A stretch of 64,000 nucleotides of DNA from Urechidicola croceus (GTDB lineage Bacteria > Bacteroidota > Bacteroidia > Flavobacteriales > Flavobacteriaceae). Under the pieces are notes generated by a model that saw nothing but the letters and a program-made list of their open reading frames with translations, had not been told where the DNA came from and did no database searches. The position numbers and the translations under genes are program-made. Shown here one piece after another: positions 45,163 to 55,080 of this stretch. Location of the stretch: the NCBI RefSeq assembly GCF_001761325.1, contig NZ_CP017478.1, positions 3,183,501 through 3,247,500 on the forward strand, given 5' to 3'. Position 1 is the stretch's first letter. Each line of letters begins with the position of its first letter.

Positions 45163-46092
45163 TTAGAAGAATCTAGGTGATTTATCGAATCCTTTAGTAA
45201 GTCCAAAAAGATCTAAATCATACAAAAATATTATTTCATGTGACCCAGAACTAAAAGGTCCTAAATTTGAAATTGTACTGTCGTATGCATATCCTATTCT
45301 TAATTCAGGAGTTGCTTTAAAGTTAGCAAGAATACTAAATGCATCTTCTAATCTGTATCCAACACCTAACTCAAAACGCTCTTGATACAATACATTTGCA
45401 GTAATATCAAATGAAATAGGGGCGCCTTTAACAACTTTTGCCATAAATGCAGGTTTTAGTCTGAATTCTTGATTAATATCAAAGACATATCCTCCAGTTA
45501 AATAAACATGAGCCTCTTCAACTCCTTGATAGCGACCGTTATTTTCTTCAAGATGTTTTGATTTTAATATATTGGGAATAGAAAGACCAACATAGTAATT
45601 ATCAGTGTTGTAATATACTCCAGTTCCAATATTTAAATATGATTCATTAATGTTATTAAAGTTAGGATCAGTTGAAACTTCTAAATTAAAATCATTAAAA
45701 TCTACATCAAACAATGTTGCACCGGCTTTTATACCAAATGATAGATTTCCATATTCTTCTAAATCTAATTTGTAAGCAAAATCAGCATAAAAATTATTTT
45801 CTTTTACTATATCTCCAATATTATCGTTAACGAATGAGATTCCAACCTCAATTTTATCGTTAATAGGAGTATGAGCAAAAAATGTAGAAGTTTTAGGTGA
45901 TCCAGTTACACCAACCCATTGTGATCTGTGTAGTAAACCTAAGTTTACAGTACCTAAATCTCCTGTTGTATATGCAGGATTTATGACACTCATATTGTAC
46001 ATGTACTGAGTGAATTGTGCGTCTTGTTGTGCATTTACACTAATTGTGGTAATGCTCAATAATATGATGAGTAATTTTATTTTATTTTTCAT
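45163..46092 (-). CDS. PorP/SprF-family outer-membrane protein
   Basis: 309 aa from the ATG at 46092; ATGs at 46101 and 46122 are also possible. Signal peptide MKNKIKLLIILLSITTISVNA precedes QQDAQFTQYMYNMSVINPAYTTG, the clear PorP/SprF start. The rest is a barrel ending in DLFGLTKGFDKSPRFF. SprF-type proteins serve delivery or surface attachment of type B T9SS substrates encoded next to them. The OmpA-family gene follows after 16 bp, and the large type B protein precedes it. Confidence 0.93.
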   Translation of the reverse strand: MKNKIKLLIILLSITTISVNAQQDAQFTQYMYNMSVINPAYTTGDLGTVNLGLLHRSQWVGVTGSPKTSTFFAHTPINDKIEVGISFVNDNIGDIVKENNFYADFAYKLDLEEYGNLSFGIKAGATLFDVDFNDFNLEVSTDPNFNNINESYLNIGTGVYYNTDNYYVGLSIPNILKSKHLEENNGRYQGVEEAHVYLTGGYVFDINQEFRLKPAFMAKVVKGAPISFDITANVLYQERFELGVGYRLEDAFSILANFKATPELRIGYAYDSTISNLGPFSSGSHEIIFLYDLDLFGLTKGFDKSPRFF

Positions 46093-46136
46093 TTTCAACA
46101 TTTTAGTATGTGTAATTTCCATTTCAGATAATTTTT

Positions 46137-49100
46137 TTAACGGCTCAGGTATAATCTACCTTGCTTTGGTTTTCTATTATCTTTATTAAAATGTAGTATG
46201 TAGTAATATACACCTGCGGGAACAAGTTTACCATTACCATTTAATTGTCCATTCCAATCAGGAGTATTACTATTTCCTACATAAACTGAATTACCCCATC
46301 TGTTAAAAATTTCAATATTGAAATCGGGATATAGAACTCTAATATCTTTTATTACAAAAGTATTATTGTCATTATCACCATCTGGCGAGAACCCATCATA
46401 TATTTCAATATCATATTCATCTGAACTACAGTCGAAAGTTACAGTTATTGCCAATGGATTTAAACTGCTACAACCTTCACTATCAGTTTCAATAGCATAA
46501 TATGTAGTTTGGTCTGTCAATAAATCTGTTAAATTTAATTCATTCCCATTAGGGTAATCATCATACCATGTTACAGTTCCACCATTTGTTGTAATACTAG
46601 TATCCAAATCATTTATACTTGCTGGCGGTTCATCTAATTGACAAAAAACAGCATCTTCTTCAGAAATTGTTGGTGTTCCAGCATCAGTTAAAATTGCATT
46701 AATCACAATTCTTGATGAACTTTCACATTCTATAGTTGTATCACTTTGAGCTGCCCAATAATCTTCACCATCAATTAACAATTCTGTTGCTTCAATTGGT
46801 ACAGTATCTGTTTCACTTTCATACCAAACTATATTAGTGCCTACAATTTCTAATTCGTTAATTGTGGGTAAGTCTGCTGCACAAAAAGTTTGGTCAACAC
46901 TCATTGTTGTTGGCGGAGAAATATCATTTAATGTTACAGTTACTTGTATTCTTGGAATACTTTCACAACCACTATCAGTATCAGATTGAGTTGCCCAATA
47001 ATCTTCGCCATCAACTAATCCTTCAGAGGAATCTAAAGGTGTTGTAGAAGTGTCAGAGTCATACCATAAAATATTGTTTCCTTCTATATCTATATTTTCA
47101 ATAGTTGGATTATTAACTATACAAAAAGATTGACTTGAACTACTTACTGTTGGTGGAGCAGGATTTATAATGCTAACGTTAATCACTAATCTTGTAGAAC
47201 TTTCACATCCAGTTGTTGTATCTGTATCTGTTGCCCAATAATCTTCACCATCTATCAATGCGTCGGTTAAGTTTAAAGGTGTTGTGCTTGATTCAGAATC
47301 ATACCAATTTACAGATCCTCCAGTAATATTTAAATCTGCAATTGTAGGAGCATCAGGATTAAAGTCACTCAAACAAAATTCTTGGTCACTTTCATTAGTG
47401 GTTGGAGGATTTGTATCATTCACAATCGCAGTAACAACTAATCTATTAGGGCTTTCGCAACCAGATGTTACATCTGATTGAGTTGCCCAATAATCTTCAC
47501 CATCAATTAACAATTCAGTTTCATCAAGTGGATTAGTGTCAGTTTCGCTAGCATACCATTGAATCCCGTTTCCAGTTGCATCTAAATTTGCAACAGTTGG
47601 TCCATTAGGTGGGAAATCAACAACACAAAAACTTTGAGTAGTTTCTGTTGTTGTTGGTGGAAGAGGATCAACTATTGTTGCATTAACAATAATTCTAGGA
47701 ATACTTTCACATCCAGTAGAAGGGTCAACTTGAGTTGCCCAATAATCTTCACCATCAATTAAACTATCTGTTGAATCTAATGGAGTATCTGACATATCAG
47801 TATCATACCATAAAATCTCTCCACCAGTAGCATTAATATCTCCAATAGTTGGATTGTCTATAGAACAAAACGTTTGATCGGTTTCATCAATAGTAGGAGA
47901 AGGAGGATTATTTATCGTTACAGTTACAACTAATCGAGTTGAACTTTCACAACCTGTTGAGTTATCATTTTCTGCAGCCCAATAATCTTCACCATCTATT
48001 AAAACTTCAGAAGAATCTAAAGGTGTAGTACTCGATTCAGTATCAAACCAAGTAATAGTTGTTCCAGTAACTTCTAAATCACCAATAGTTGGACCAGTTG
48101 GTAAGAAATCGCTTAAACAAAAACTTTGATTTGTATTAGTAGTTGTTGGAATTGGTGGATCATTTACAATTACTGTAATTTGTAACCTAGTTGAACTTTC
48201 ACAACCAGCTCCAGGGTCAATCAAACTAGCCCAATAATCTTCACCATTAACTAATTCATCTGTTTCGTTTAATTGTGTAGTGCTAGTTTCTGTATCGTAC
48301 CAAGCGACATTTGTTTCATTGGTATTAAGATCTCCAATAGTTGGAGAATTAGGTGTAAAATCAATAATACAAAAAGTTTGAGTAGTTTCTGTTGTTGTTG
48401 GTGGTGTAACATCTATAATAGAAACATTAACTAAAAGTCTTGTAGAACTTTCACATCCAGAAGTTGTGTTTGTATCAGAAGCCCAATAATCTTCTCCGTC
48501 AATTAATAAATCTGAAGAATCTAATGGTGTAGTACTTGTTTCAGAATCATACCAACTAATATCATTTCCAGATGCTGTTAAATCACCAACTGTTGGTGAG
48601 TTTGGTGTAAAATCAACTAAACAAAATGTTTGATTTGATTCAGTTGTAGTAGGTGGTAAAGGATCATTAATAGTTACATTGACAACCAATCTGTTTAAAC
48701 TTTCACAATTTGATGTAGCATCAGTTTGTGATGCCCAATAATCTTCACCATCAATTAATAAGTCTGAAGAATCTAAAGGTGTAGTACTTGATTCAGATCC
48801 ATACCATAAAATACCATTTCCACTTGCATTTAAGTCTCCAATTGTTGGACCACTAGGTGGAAAGTCAACAATACAAAAACTTTGATCTGTTTCTGATGTT
48901 GTAGGTTCAGGAATGACAATTATAGCAACAGCAACAGTTGACATATCATCTGGGCATATTCCTGAAGTTCCGGTACTTGCAACAGTATAAGTATAATTTC
49001 CTGGTGTATTGGTTGTTGGGTCAAAAGTACCAAGGTATCCTCCTGCTAAAGTATCTGGTCCTGACCAAGTTCCATTTGTATCTGGGGAATTTGATAATTC

Positions 49101-49943
49101 ATCAAATAAATTTACAGTATCAGTATCTATTTCACAAATGTTAATAGATCCATCTGTTCCAGCATTTGGAGCAGGATCTAAGGTTACATTTACAACTACT
49201 CTTGCAGTACTTTCACATGGAAAAGTTGTTTGAGTTGCCCAGTAATCTTCACCATCAATTAACAAAGTATTAGGATCAAGTGGAGTTGTAGATGATTGTG
49301 TGTTATACCATAATATACCAGTTCCAGTAACTTGTAAATCAGCAACTGTTGGATTTGGCGGATAACAAAACTCTTGATTTTCTTCTACAACAGGTGGAAG
49401 AGGATCAATTATTGTTACGGTAGTTGGTAATCTTTGACTTGTACAACCATTTTCAGTTTGTTGTACCCAATATTGTTGTCCGTCTACTAATAACTCTGAA
49501 GGATTTAGTAGGTTACCATTAACTTGGGCATCATACCATTCAATATTTGAACCTGAAGCGGCTAAATCTGAAATTGTTGAATTTTCATCGGCACATTTAC
49601 CAACAAATACATCAACATTACTTGGTGGCTCACCATAAACATTGATATTTACTTCAAATCTAGTTGTGTCAGTACAACTAGAATCACTATCTGTAGCATA
49701 AAACATATCACCATCATTTAATGGTGTAGTTGGGTCAATTTGACTTCCTCCTGTTGGGGAGTCATACCACACTACACTAATACCTCCTGTTACAACTATA
49801 TCATTTATAGTTGCATTATCTACATCACAAAAATCTTGAGTGGAATTTCCGTTGACACATTGAGAATTAGATATTTGGTAGAGTAGAAGTGTTACAATAA
49901 ATAGTATGGATTTAATAAATAGGGTAATTTTTTCTTTTTTCAT
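46137..49943 (-). CDS. T9SS type B surface protein with Ig-like repeats (SprB-like adhesin)
   Basis: 1268 aa. A signal peptide (about 1-28) is followed by about 13 repeats of roughly 80 aa. Each runs TFCxxDxPTIGDLxxTGxxIxWYDSETSTTPLDSSxxLIDGEDYWATQxDxxSGCESSTRLVV and resembles the Ig_7 domains of CHU_C-type proteins. After unit 3 a distinct PKD-like segment (GTWSGPDTLAGG) interrupts the series. Residues 1177-1268 (YDGFSPDGDNDNN, IEIFNRWGNSVY, PAGVYYYILHF) form the gliding-motility-type C-terminal sorting domain. It is an acidic, Cys-paired surface filament or adhesin secreted with the adjacent PorP/SprF. Confidence 0.92.
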   Translation of the reverse strand: MKKEKITLFIKSILFIVTLLLYQISNSQCVNGNSTQDFCDVDNATINDIVVTGGISVVWYDSPTGGSQIDPTTPLNDGDMFYATDSDSSCTDTTRFEVNINVYGEPPSNVDVFVGKCADENSTISDLAASGSNIEWYDAQVNGNLLNPSELLVDGQQYWVQQTENGCTSQRLPTTVTIIDPLPPVVEENQEFCYPPNPTVADLQVTGTGILWYNTQSSTTPLDPNTLLIDGEDYWATQTTFPCESTARVVVNVTLDPAPNAGTDGSINICEIDTDTVNLFDELSNSPDTNGTWSGPDTLAGGYLGTFDPTTNTPGNYTYTVASTGTSGICPDDMSTVAVAIIVIPEPTTSETDQSFCIVDFPPSGPTIGDLNASGNGILWYGSESSTTPLDSSDLLIDGEDYWASQTDATSNCESLNRLVVNVTINDPLPPTTTESNQTFCLVDFTPNSPTVGDLTASGNDISWYDSETSTTPLDSSDLLIDGEDYWASDTNTTSGCESSTRLLVNVSIIDVTPPTTTETTQTFCIIDFTPNSPTIGDLNTNETNVAWYDTETSTTQLNETDELVNGEDYWASLIDPGAGCESSTRLQITVIVNDPPIPTTTNTNQSFCLSDFLPTGPTIGDLEVTGTTITWFDTESSTTPLDSSEVLIDGEDYWAAENDNSTGCESSTRLVVTVTINNPPSPTIDETDQTFCSIDNPTIGDINATGGEILWYDTDMSDTPLDSTDSLIDGEDYWATQVDPSTGCESIPRIIVNATIVDPLPPTTTETTQSFCVVDFPPNGPTVANLDATGNGIQWYASETDTNPLDETELLIDGEDYWATQSDVTSGCESPNRLVVTAIVNDTNPPTTNESDQEFCLSDFNPDAPTIADLNITGGSVNWYDSESSTTPLNLTDALIDGEDYWATDTDTTTGCESSTRLVINVSIINPAPPTVSSSSQSFCIVNNPTIENIDIEGNNILWYDSDTSTTPLDSSEGLVDGEDYWATQSDTDSGCESIPRIQVTVTLNDISPPTTMSVDQTFCAADLPTINELEIVGTNIVWYESETDTVPIEATELLIDGEDYWAAQSDTTIECESSSRIVINAILTDAGTPTISEEDAVFCQLDEPPASINDLDTSITTNGGTVTWYDDYPNGNELNLTDLLTDQTTYYAIETDSEGCSSLNPLAITVTFDCSSDEYDIEIYDGFSPDGDNDNNTFVIKDIRVLYPDFNIEIFNRWGNSVYVGNSNTPDWNGQLNGNGKLVPAGVYYYILHFNKDNRKPKQGRLYLSR
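46450..49860 (-). repeat. Tandem Ig_7-like repeat region of the type B surface protein
   Basis: About 13 diverged units of roughly 240 bp, each coding a GEDYWA-type block and a CES-type Cys, cover most of the gene. Units share amino-acid pattern more than DNA identity, so the array is old rather than recently amplified. Confidence 0.85.
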
Positions 49944-50094
49944 ATAATATTGGGGTTAGTTGAGGTTTATGAAAAACTTTTCATATAATAAAAGTAAGAT
50001 TAATTTTTTGATAATAAAAGGTATATTTAAAGTTATTAACATTTTTGTTAAACGAAAGAAGTAGTTGTTTATTCTATATTTTGAATACTTTAAT

Positions 50095-50102
50095 TACATT
50101 TG
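50095..50102 (+). promoter_or_regulatory. -7 promoter element for mpl
   Basis: TACATTTG fits TAnnTTTG 19 bp before the ATG at 50122. No clear -33 element. Confidence 0.4.
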
Positions 50103-50121
50103 AACTTATAAAAAAATATTA

Positions 50122-51474
50122 ATGAATATACATTTTATAGCAATTGGTGGTAGTGCAATGCATAATTTAGCACTTGCATTAAGTCAGAAAGGTTATGTGG
50201 TTACTGGTAGTGATGACGCAATTTTCGAACCTTCGAAGTCAAGGTTATCCAAGCGAGGTTTATTGCCTGATGAATTTGGTTGGTTTGAAAATAAAATAAC
50301 CAAAGATTTAGATGCAGTTATTTTAGGAATGCATGCAAAACCTGATAATCCAGAATTATTAAGGGCTCAAGAATTGGGTGTCAAAATATATTCATATCCA
50401 GAATTTTTATATGAACAATCAAAAGATAAAACAAGAGTTGTAATTGGAGGATCACATGGTAAAACAACTATAACTTCAATGATTTTACATGTGTTGCATT
50501 ACCATGACCGTAAAGTTGATTATATGGTTGGTGCACAACTTGATGGCTTTGATACAATGGTTCATTTAACAGAAGAAAATGAGTTTATTATTTTGGAGGG
50601 AGATGAATATCTTTCCTCACCTATTGATAGGAGACCTAAATTTCATTTATATAAGCCAAATATAGCTTTAATTAGTGGAGTCGCTTGGGATCATATTAAT
50701 GTTTTCCCAACCTTTGAAAATTATTTAGATCAATTTAGAATTTTTACTGAATCTTTGACTAATGGAGGGATAATGGTTTATAATGAAGAAGATCTAGAGG
50801 TTAAAAAAGTTGTGGAGGAAAGTACGAGTCATATTCAAAAATACCCTTATTTGACTCCAGATTATACAATTGAAAATGGGATTACTTTTCTTGATACTGC
50901 TGATGGTAAATTGCCATTAGAAGTTTTTGGAAGACATAATTTACAGAATTTGGCAGGAGCAAAATGGATATGTCAGCACGTGGGTATTGACGAAGATGAT
51001 TTTTATGAAGCTATAGCAAGTTTTAAAGGTGCAAGTAAAAGATTAGAGAAGATTGGACAAAATGATTCTACAGTTATATTTAAAGACTTTGCGCATTCAC
51101 CATCAAAAGTAAAAGCAACAACAACAGCAGTAAAAAACCAATATAAAAACAGAACATTATTAGCCTGTCTAGAACTCCATACTTATAGTAGTTTAAATGC
51201 AGAATTTTTAGAAGAATATGTTGGAGCACTTGACGATGCTGATGTTGCAGTTGTTTTTTATTCTCCTCATGCTGTTGAAATAAAAAAATTAGAAAAAGTT
51301 TCTGCAAAACAGATTAAAGATGCTTTTAAGCGAGATGATTTAATTGTGTATACAGACCCTAAAGAATTTCAAAAATTTCTTTTTTCTCAAAATTTAAATA
51401 ATACTGCATTATTACTAATGAGTTCAGGTAATTATGGCGGATTAGATTTTGATGAGGTAAAAAAGTTGATTTAA
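50122..51474 (+). CDS. mpl: UDP-MurNAc:L-Ala-gamma-D-Glu-meso-DAP ligase (murein peptide ligase)
   Basis: 450 aa. MNIHFIAIGGSAMHNLALAL is the Mur ligase N-terminal motif. GGSHGKTTITS is the ATP-binding P-loop, EGDEYLSSP and AWDHINVF the central catalytic motifs, GRHNLQN the linker and DFAHSPSKV the C-terminal domain. The sequence is of the Mpl type, which re-attaches recycled tripeptide to UDP-MurNAc. MurC-like function is the alternative. It is convergent with trkH, overlapping by 4 bases. Confidence 0.88.
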   Translation: MNIHFIAIGGSAMHNLALALSQKGYVVTGSDDAIFEPSKSRLSKRGLLPDEFGWFENKITKDLDAVILGMHAKPDNPELLRAQELGVKIYSYPEFLYEQSKDKTRVVIGGSHGKTTITSMILHVLHYHDRKVDYMVGAQLDGFDTMVHLTEENEFIILEGDEYLSSPIDRRPKFHLYKPNIALISGVAWDHINVFPTFENYLDQFRIFTESLTNGGIMVYNEEDLEVKKVVEESTSHIQKYPYLTPDYTIENGITFLDTADGKLPLEVFGRHNLQNLAGAKWICQHVGIDEDDFYEAIASFKGASKRLEKIGQNDSTVIFKDFAHSPSKVKATTTAVKNQYKNRTLLACLELHTYSSLNAEFLEEYVGALDDADVAVVFYSPHAVEIKKLEKVSAKQIKDAFKRDDLIVYTDPKEFQKFLFSQNLNNTALLLMSSGNYGGLDFDEVKKLI

Positions 51475-52970
51475 TTCTTCTTCCAGAAATAAGGTGTAAA
51501 TAAAATTAGAACTGTAAATAGTTCTAGTCTTCCAATTAACATAAGGAAAGCACAAAACCATTTGGCAGTATTTGAAAGTTCAGAATAATTATCAACAGGA
51601 CTCAAACTTCCAAAAGCAGGTCCAACATTCCCTAAAGATGAGGTAGTTGCTCCGACAGCAGATATAAAATCAAGTCCTAAGAAAGTGAGTAATACAGAAC
51701 TTAAAATAAAAATTAACATATATAAAACAAAGAATGATAGTATATTAAACACAATCGTTTGTTGAATTGCTTTACCTCCATATCTTACTGGAATAATAGC
51801 GTTGGGGTGCAATAGTTTTTTAAGTTCAAGAACACTACTTTTAATCATCACAATATGTCTTACAATTTTCACTCCACCACTTGTAGAACCTGCAGAACCA
51901 CCAATAAAGAATAATGAAAAAATAATCATTGTTGCAAACGAATTCCACATTGTATAATCTGCTGTTACAAATCCAGTAGTGGTTAAAATAGCAAATACTT
52001 GAAATGCTCCGTGTCTAAATGCACTTTCAGTTTTTCCCCAGGGCATTGGGTGATTAACACTAGTTTGTAAGTTTGGGTCTTGAAAATATAAAATTAAAAA
52101 TGATAGTAGAACAACCAAACCAATTGCTCCAAAAAAATACCATTTAAACTCTTCATTATTAAATACTTTTTGCCACTTACCTTTAAATGCAAAATAGGTC
52201 ATCACAAAATTTGCACCTGCAATTAACATAAAAATAGTGATAATGTACTGAACCATTGGCATCCCATTCCAATATGCAACACTTGCATTTTTAGTTGAAA
52301 ATCCTCCAGTACTCATAGTTGCCATTGCGTGATTTATCGCATCAAACCAACTCATTCCAGCAGATTTTAAAAGTAAAAATTCAACTATTGTTAATGAAAA
52401 ATAGATGAACCAAAGTCTTTTGGCAGTTTCAGTAATTCTTGGATGCATTTTATCTGCAGAAGGTCCAGGTGCTTCGGCCATAAAAAGTTGCATTCCACCA
52501 ATTCCTAATAATGGTAATATTGCAATTGTTAAAACGATTATTCCCATTCCACCAATCCAATGTGTAGCACTTCGCCAAAAGAGTATTCCTTTTGGCATTG
52601 CTTCAATATCATTTAAAATTGAAGAGCCTGTAGTTGAGTATCCTGATATTGTTTCAAAAAAAGCATTTGTGAAATCTGGAATTGAACCAGTTAGTATATA
52701 AGGTAACGTGCCAGTCAACGAAAGTATAAGCCACCCAAAAGTAACAATCACATATCCTTCTTTTTTTTGAAGATTTTTTTCGGCTCCTCGATTGAAAATC
52801 CACATACAAAAGCCTAATATTATAGTTATCAGTCCAGCATAAAGTATTCCTGTTGTAGCAGCTTCATTATGATATAAGCTAAACGGAACTGCCAACAACA
52901 TGAATACTCCATTGAGCATTGATGTTAAACCAAGAAAACTTATTATTATTTGAAGATTAAGACTTTTCAT
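51471..52970 (-). CDS. trkH: Trk potassium uptake membrane subunit
   Basis: 499 aa, about ten transmembrane helices. The four selectivity-type loops include ISGYSTTGSS, MSTGGFSTKN, TTTGFVTADY and TTSSLGNVGPAFG, the TrkH/KtrB pattern, and GGSAGSTSGGVKIVRH is the family's conserved middle motif. It takes up K+ driven by the membrane gradient under control of TrkA. The start lies 6 bp after the trkA stop, so the pair is one operon. Confidence 0.94.
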   Translation of the reverse strand: MKSLNLQIIISFLGLTSMLNGVFMLLAVPFSLYHNEAATTGILYAGLITIILGFCMWIFNRGAEKNLQKKEGYVIVTFGWLILSLTGTLPYILTGSIPDFTNAFFETISGYSTTGSSILNDIEAMPKGILFWRSATHWIGGMGIIVLTIAILPLLGIGGMQLFMAEAPGPSADKMHPRITETAKRLWFIYFSLTIVEFLLLKSAGMSWFDAINHAMATMSTGGFSTKNASVAYWNGMPMVQYIITIFMLIAGANFVMTYFAFKGKWQKVFNNEEFKWYFFGAIGLVVLLSFLILYFQDPNLQTSVNHPMPWGKTESAFRHGAFQVFAILTTTGFVTADYTMWNSFATMIIFSLFFIGGSAGSTSGGVKIVRHIVMIKSSVLELKKLLHPNAIIPVRYGGKAIQQTIVFNILSFFVLYMLIFILSSVLLTFLGLDFISAVGATTSSLGNVGPAFGSLSPVDNYSELSNTAKWFCAFLMLIGRLELFTVLILFTPYFWKKN

Positions 52971-52976
52971 TAAAGA

Positions 52977-54323
52977 TTATTTAAACAATTCTTCAACATC
53001 ACTAATTGCATCAGGTAGACAAAAAACAACAGTTTTATCACCCGCCTTAATTTGAAAATCTCCAAATGTCATTAACGCCTTTCCATTACGAATTACCCCA
53101 CCAAAAACAGCACTTCTAGTTAGTTTAATATCTTTAATTAAGTTTTTTGTAACTTTTGAATTGGGCACAACTTCAAACTCTAAGACTTCGGCGTCTACAT
53201 GTTTTAAATTTGCCAATGCTAAGACTTCTCCTTTACGTACGTGTTTGAAAATTTCACTTGCCGCTAATAATTTTTTATTAATTAGTGTGTCTATACCTAT
53301 TGTTTGAGAAATATTTATATAATCCATATTTTCAACTAAAGCAATAGTTTTTTTAACACCTTTTGACTTAGCAACCAAGCAAGACATAATATTAGTTTCT
53401 GAATTTCCTGTTACGGCAATAAAAGCATCCATTTCACGAATATTTTCTTCTTCAAGTAATTCTAAGTCTCGCCCATCACCTTGAATCACAAGCGTGTTTT
53501 TTAATTTTTCGGCAAGATTAAATGCTTTAGTTTTATTCTTCTCAATTAGTTTTACTCTGTATTTTTCTTGGCATAATTTTTTTGCAGATTTTTCACCAAT
53601 CTTACTTCCGCCAAGAATCATTACATCTTTTACATTAATGGATTCATTTCCAGTTAAAATATGAAGTTTAGGAATACTTTCTTTAGGGCATGAAAAATAA
53701 ACTTCATCGCCTAATTCAAATACTGTATCTCCTCTAGGTATGTGAGTTTGTGAACTATCGGCATGTTTAACTGCAATTGTAATAAAATCGATTTCAGGAA
53801 ATTTATTTTTTGCTTGTTGGACCGTTAAATTTAATATAGGTGAGCCTTTACATAGTGAACTTCCAACCATATTTAAAATACCATTTTCAAATGAAATGGA
53901 ATCATTAAATGCTGATTGATTTAAAAGCATTTTAATTTCATGAGAGGCCAATTCTTCAGGTGAAATAACAGAATCTAGACCTAAATCTTTAAAATCAATT
54001 TCAGAATTGTTAATAAATTCAGGGTTGTTAATTCTAGCAATTGTTTTTTTTGCACCTAATTTTTTTCCAATTACAGCAATTGTGAAATTAGTATTTTGTG
54101 AATCAGTAACTGCAATTAATAAGTCAGTTTTATCAATACCGATATCCTTAAGAGTTTGGATTGAAGTTGCATCACCTTTTTTTGTAATTACATCTAGATG
54201 TGTGTCTAAATATTGTAGTCTGTCATTATCTAAATCAACAATATATATGTCTTGAGATTCATAAGATAAGAGTTTTGCAAGGTGAAATCCGACGTCGCCA
54301 GCACCAGCAATAATAATTTTCAT
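52977..54323 (-). CDS. trkA: Trk potassium uptake regulatory subunit TrkA
   Basis: 448 aa, cytosolic. Two RCK_N Rossmann domains (MKIIIAGAGDVGFHLAKLL at the start; VMILGGSKIGEKSAKKL in the middle) are each followed by an RCK_C domain, giving the typical TrkA duplication. Asp in IVDLDNDRL is the nucleotide-binding acid of the first half. It gates TrkH by binding NAD(H) or ATP/ADP. Divergent from radC with two face-to-face -7 elements. Confidence 0.94.
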   Translation of the reverse strand: MKIIIAGAGDVGFHLAKLLSYESQDIYIVDLDNDRLQYLDTHLDVITKKGDATSIQTLKDIGIDKTDLLIAVTDSQNTNFTIAVIGKKLGAKKTIARINNPEFINNSEIDFKDLGLDSVISPEELASHEIKMLLNQSAFNDSISFENGILNMVGSSLCKGSPILNLTVQQAKNKFPEIDFITIAVKHADSSQTHIPRGDTVFELGDEVYFSCPKESIPKLHILTGNESINVKDVMILGGSKIGEKSAKKLCQEKYRVKLIEKNKTKAFNLAEKLKNTLVIQGDGRDLELLEEENIREMDAFIAVTGNSETNIMSCLVAKSKGVKKTIALVENMDYINISQTIGIDTLINKKLLAASEIFKHVRKGEVLALANLKHVDAEVLEFEVVPNSKVTKNLIKDIKLTRSAVFGGVIRNGKALMTFGDFQIKAGDKTVVFCLPDAISDVEELFK

Positions 54324-54341
54324 ACGATGAAATATTTAATA

Positions 54342-54349
54342 CAAATATA
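54342..54349 (-). promoter_or_regulatory. -7 promoter element for trkA-trkH
   Basis: TATATTTG on the minus strand is a perfect TAnnTTTG, 18 bp upstream of the trkA start. It lies back to back with the radC element. Confidence 0.5.
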
Positions 54350-54355
54350 TTAACT

Positions 54356-54363
54356 TATATTTG
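54356..54363 (+). promoter_or_regulatory. -7 promoter element for radC
   Basis: TATATTTG on the plus strand lies 16 bp before the ATG at 54380 and only 6 bp from the divergent trkA element, so the two promoters probably compete. Confidence 0.5.
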
Positions 54364-54379
54364 ATAAAAAAAGAGTTTT

Positions 54380-55078
54380 ATGAATGAGAAAGTTACCCCT
54401 TTTACCATTAAAAACTGGAAAGAAGATGACCGTCCAAGAGAAAAAATGTTAACTAAAGGGAAAGACGTACTTTCTGATGCAGAATTAATAGCAATTTTAA
54501 TTGGTTCGGGGAGCAGAAATGAAAGTGCTGTTGACTTATCTAAAAGAATTTTGGCTTTCGTTGAGAATAATTTAAATGCTTTGGCAAAACTTTCTGCTGA
54601 ACAGTTGATGCAATTTAAAGGAATTGGAGAGGCAAAAGCAATATCAATTATGACAGCCTTAGAATTAGGAAGAAGACGCAGATTAGAGGAAGCATTAGTG
54701 AATTTGAAAATTAGTTCTAGTAAAGGTGTTTATGAAATTATGCAACCAATAATTGGCGATTTACAGCATGAAGAATTTTGGGTTTTATACTTAAATAATT
54801 CTAATAAAGTTATTTATAAAAATCAACTGAGTAAAGGAGGTATTACAGGAACTTTAGTTGATGTTCGATTGGTATTTAAAAAAGCCATGGAAATAGGAGC
54901 AACTGCAATTATTTTAACTCACAATCATCCATCTGGAACTTTGAAGCCGAGTGTTGCTGATAAAAATTTGACACAGAAACTGAAGGTTGCAGGAGAAACT
55001 TTAGATATAAAAATTTTGGATCATTTAATAATAACCGAAAAAGCGTATTTTAGCTTTGCAGATGAAAACATATTATAA
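54380..55078 (+). CDS. radC: RadC-family JAB-domain protein
   Basis: 232 aa. An N-terminal helix-hairpin-helix segment (about 20-100; QLMQFKGIGEAKAISIMTALELGRR) precedes the JAB/MPN domain with the metal motif THNHPSGTLKPSVAD and upstream Glu (HEEFWVLYLN). The family was once linked to DNA repair; the metal site suggests a protease or nuclease-like activity whose substrate is unclear. It is followed after 2 bp by the deacetylase-like gene. Confidence 0.92.
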   Translation: MNEKVTPFTIKNWKEDDRPREKMLTKGKDVLSDAELIAILIGSGSRNESAVDLSKRILAFVENNLNALAKLSAEQLMQFKGIGEAKAISIMTALELGRRRRLEEALVNLKISSSKGVYEIMQPIIGDLQHEEFWVLYLNNSNKVIYKNQLSKGGITGTLVDVRLVFKKAMEIGATAIILTHNHPSGTLKPSVADKNLTQKLKVAGETLDIKILDHLIITEKAYFSFADENIL

Positions 55079-55080
55079 GT

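Noticed and set aside
46450-49860. Tandem units considered as a CRISPR or satellite array
   Set aside because: Units are about 240 bp, in frame, diverged in DNA and conserved in amino-acid pattern; they are protein Ig-like domains.
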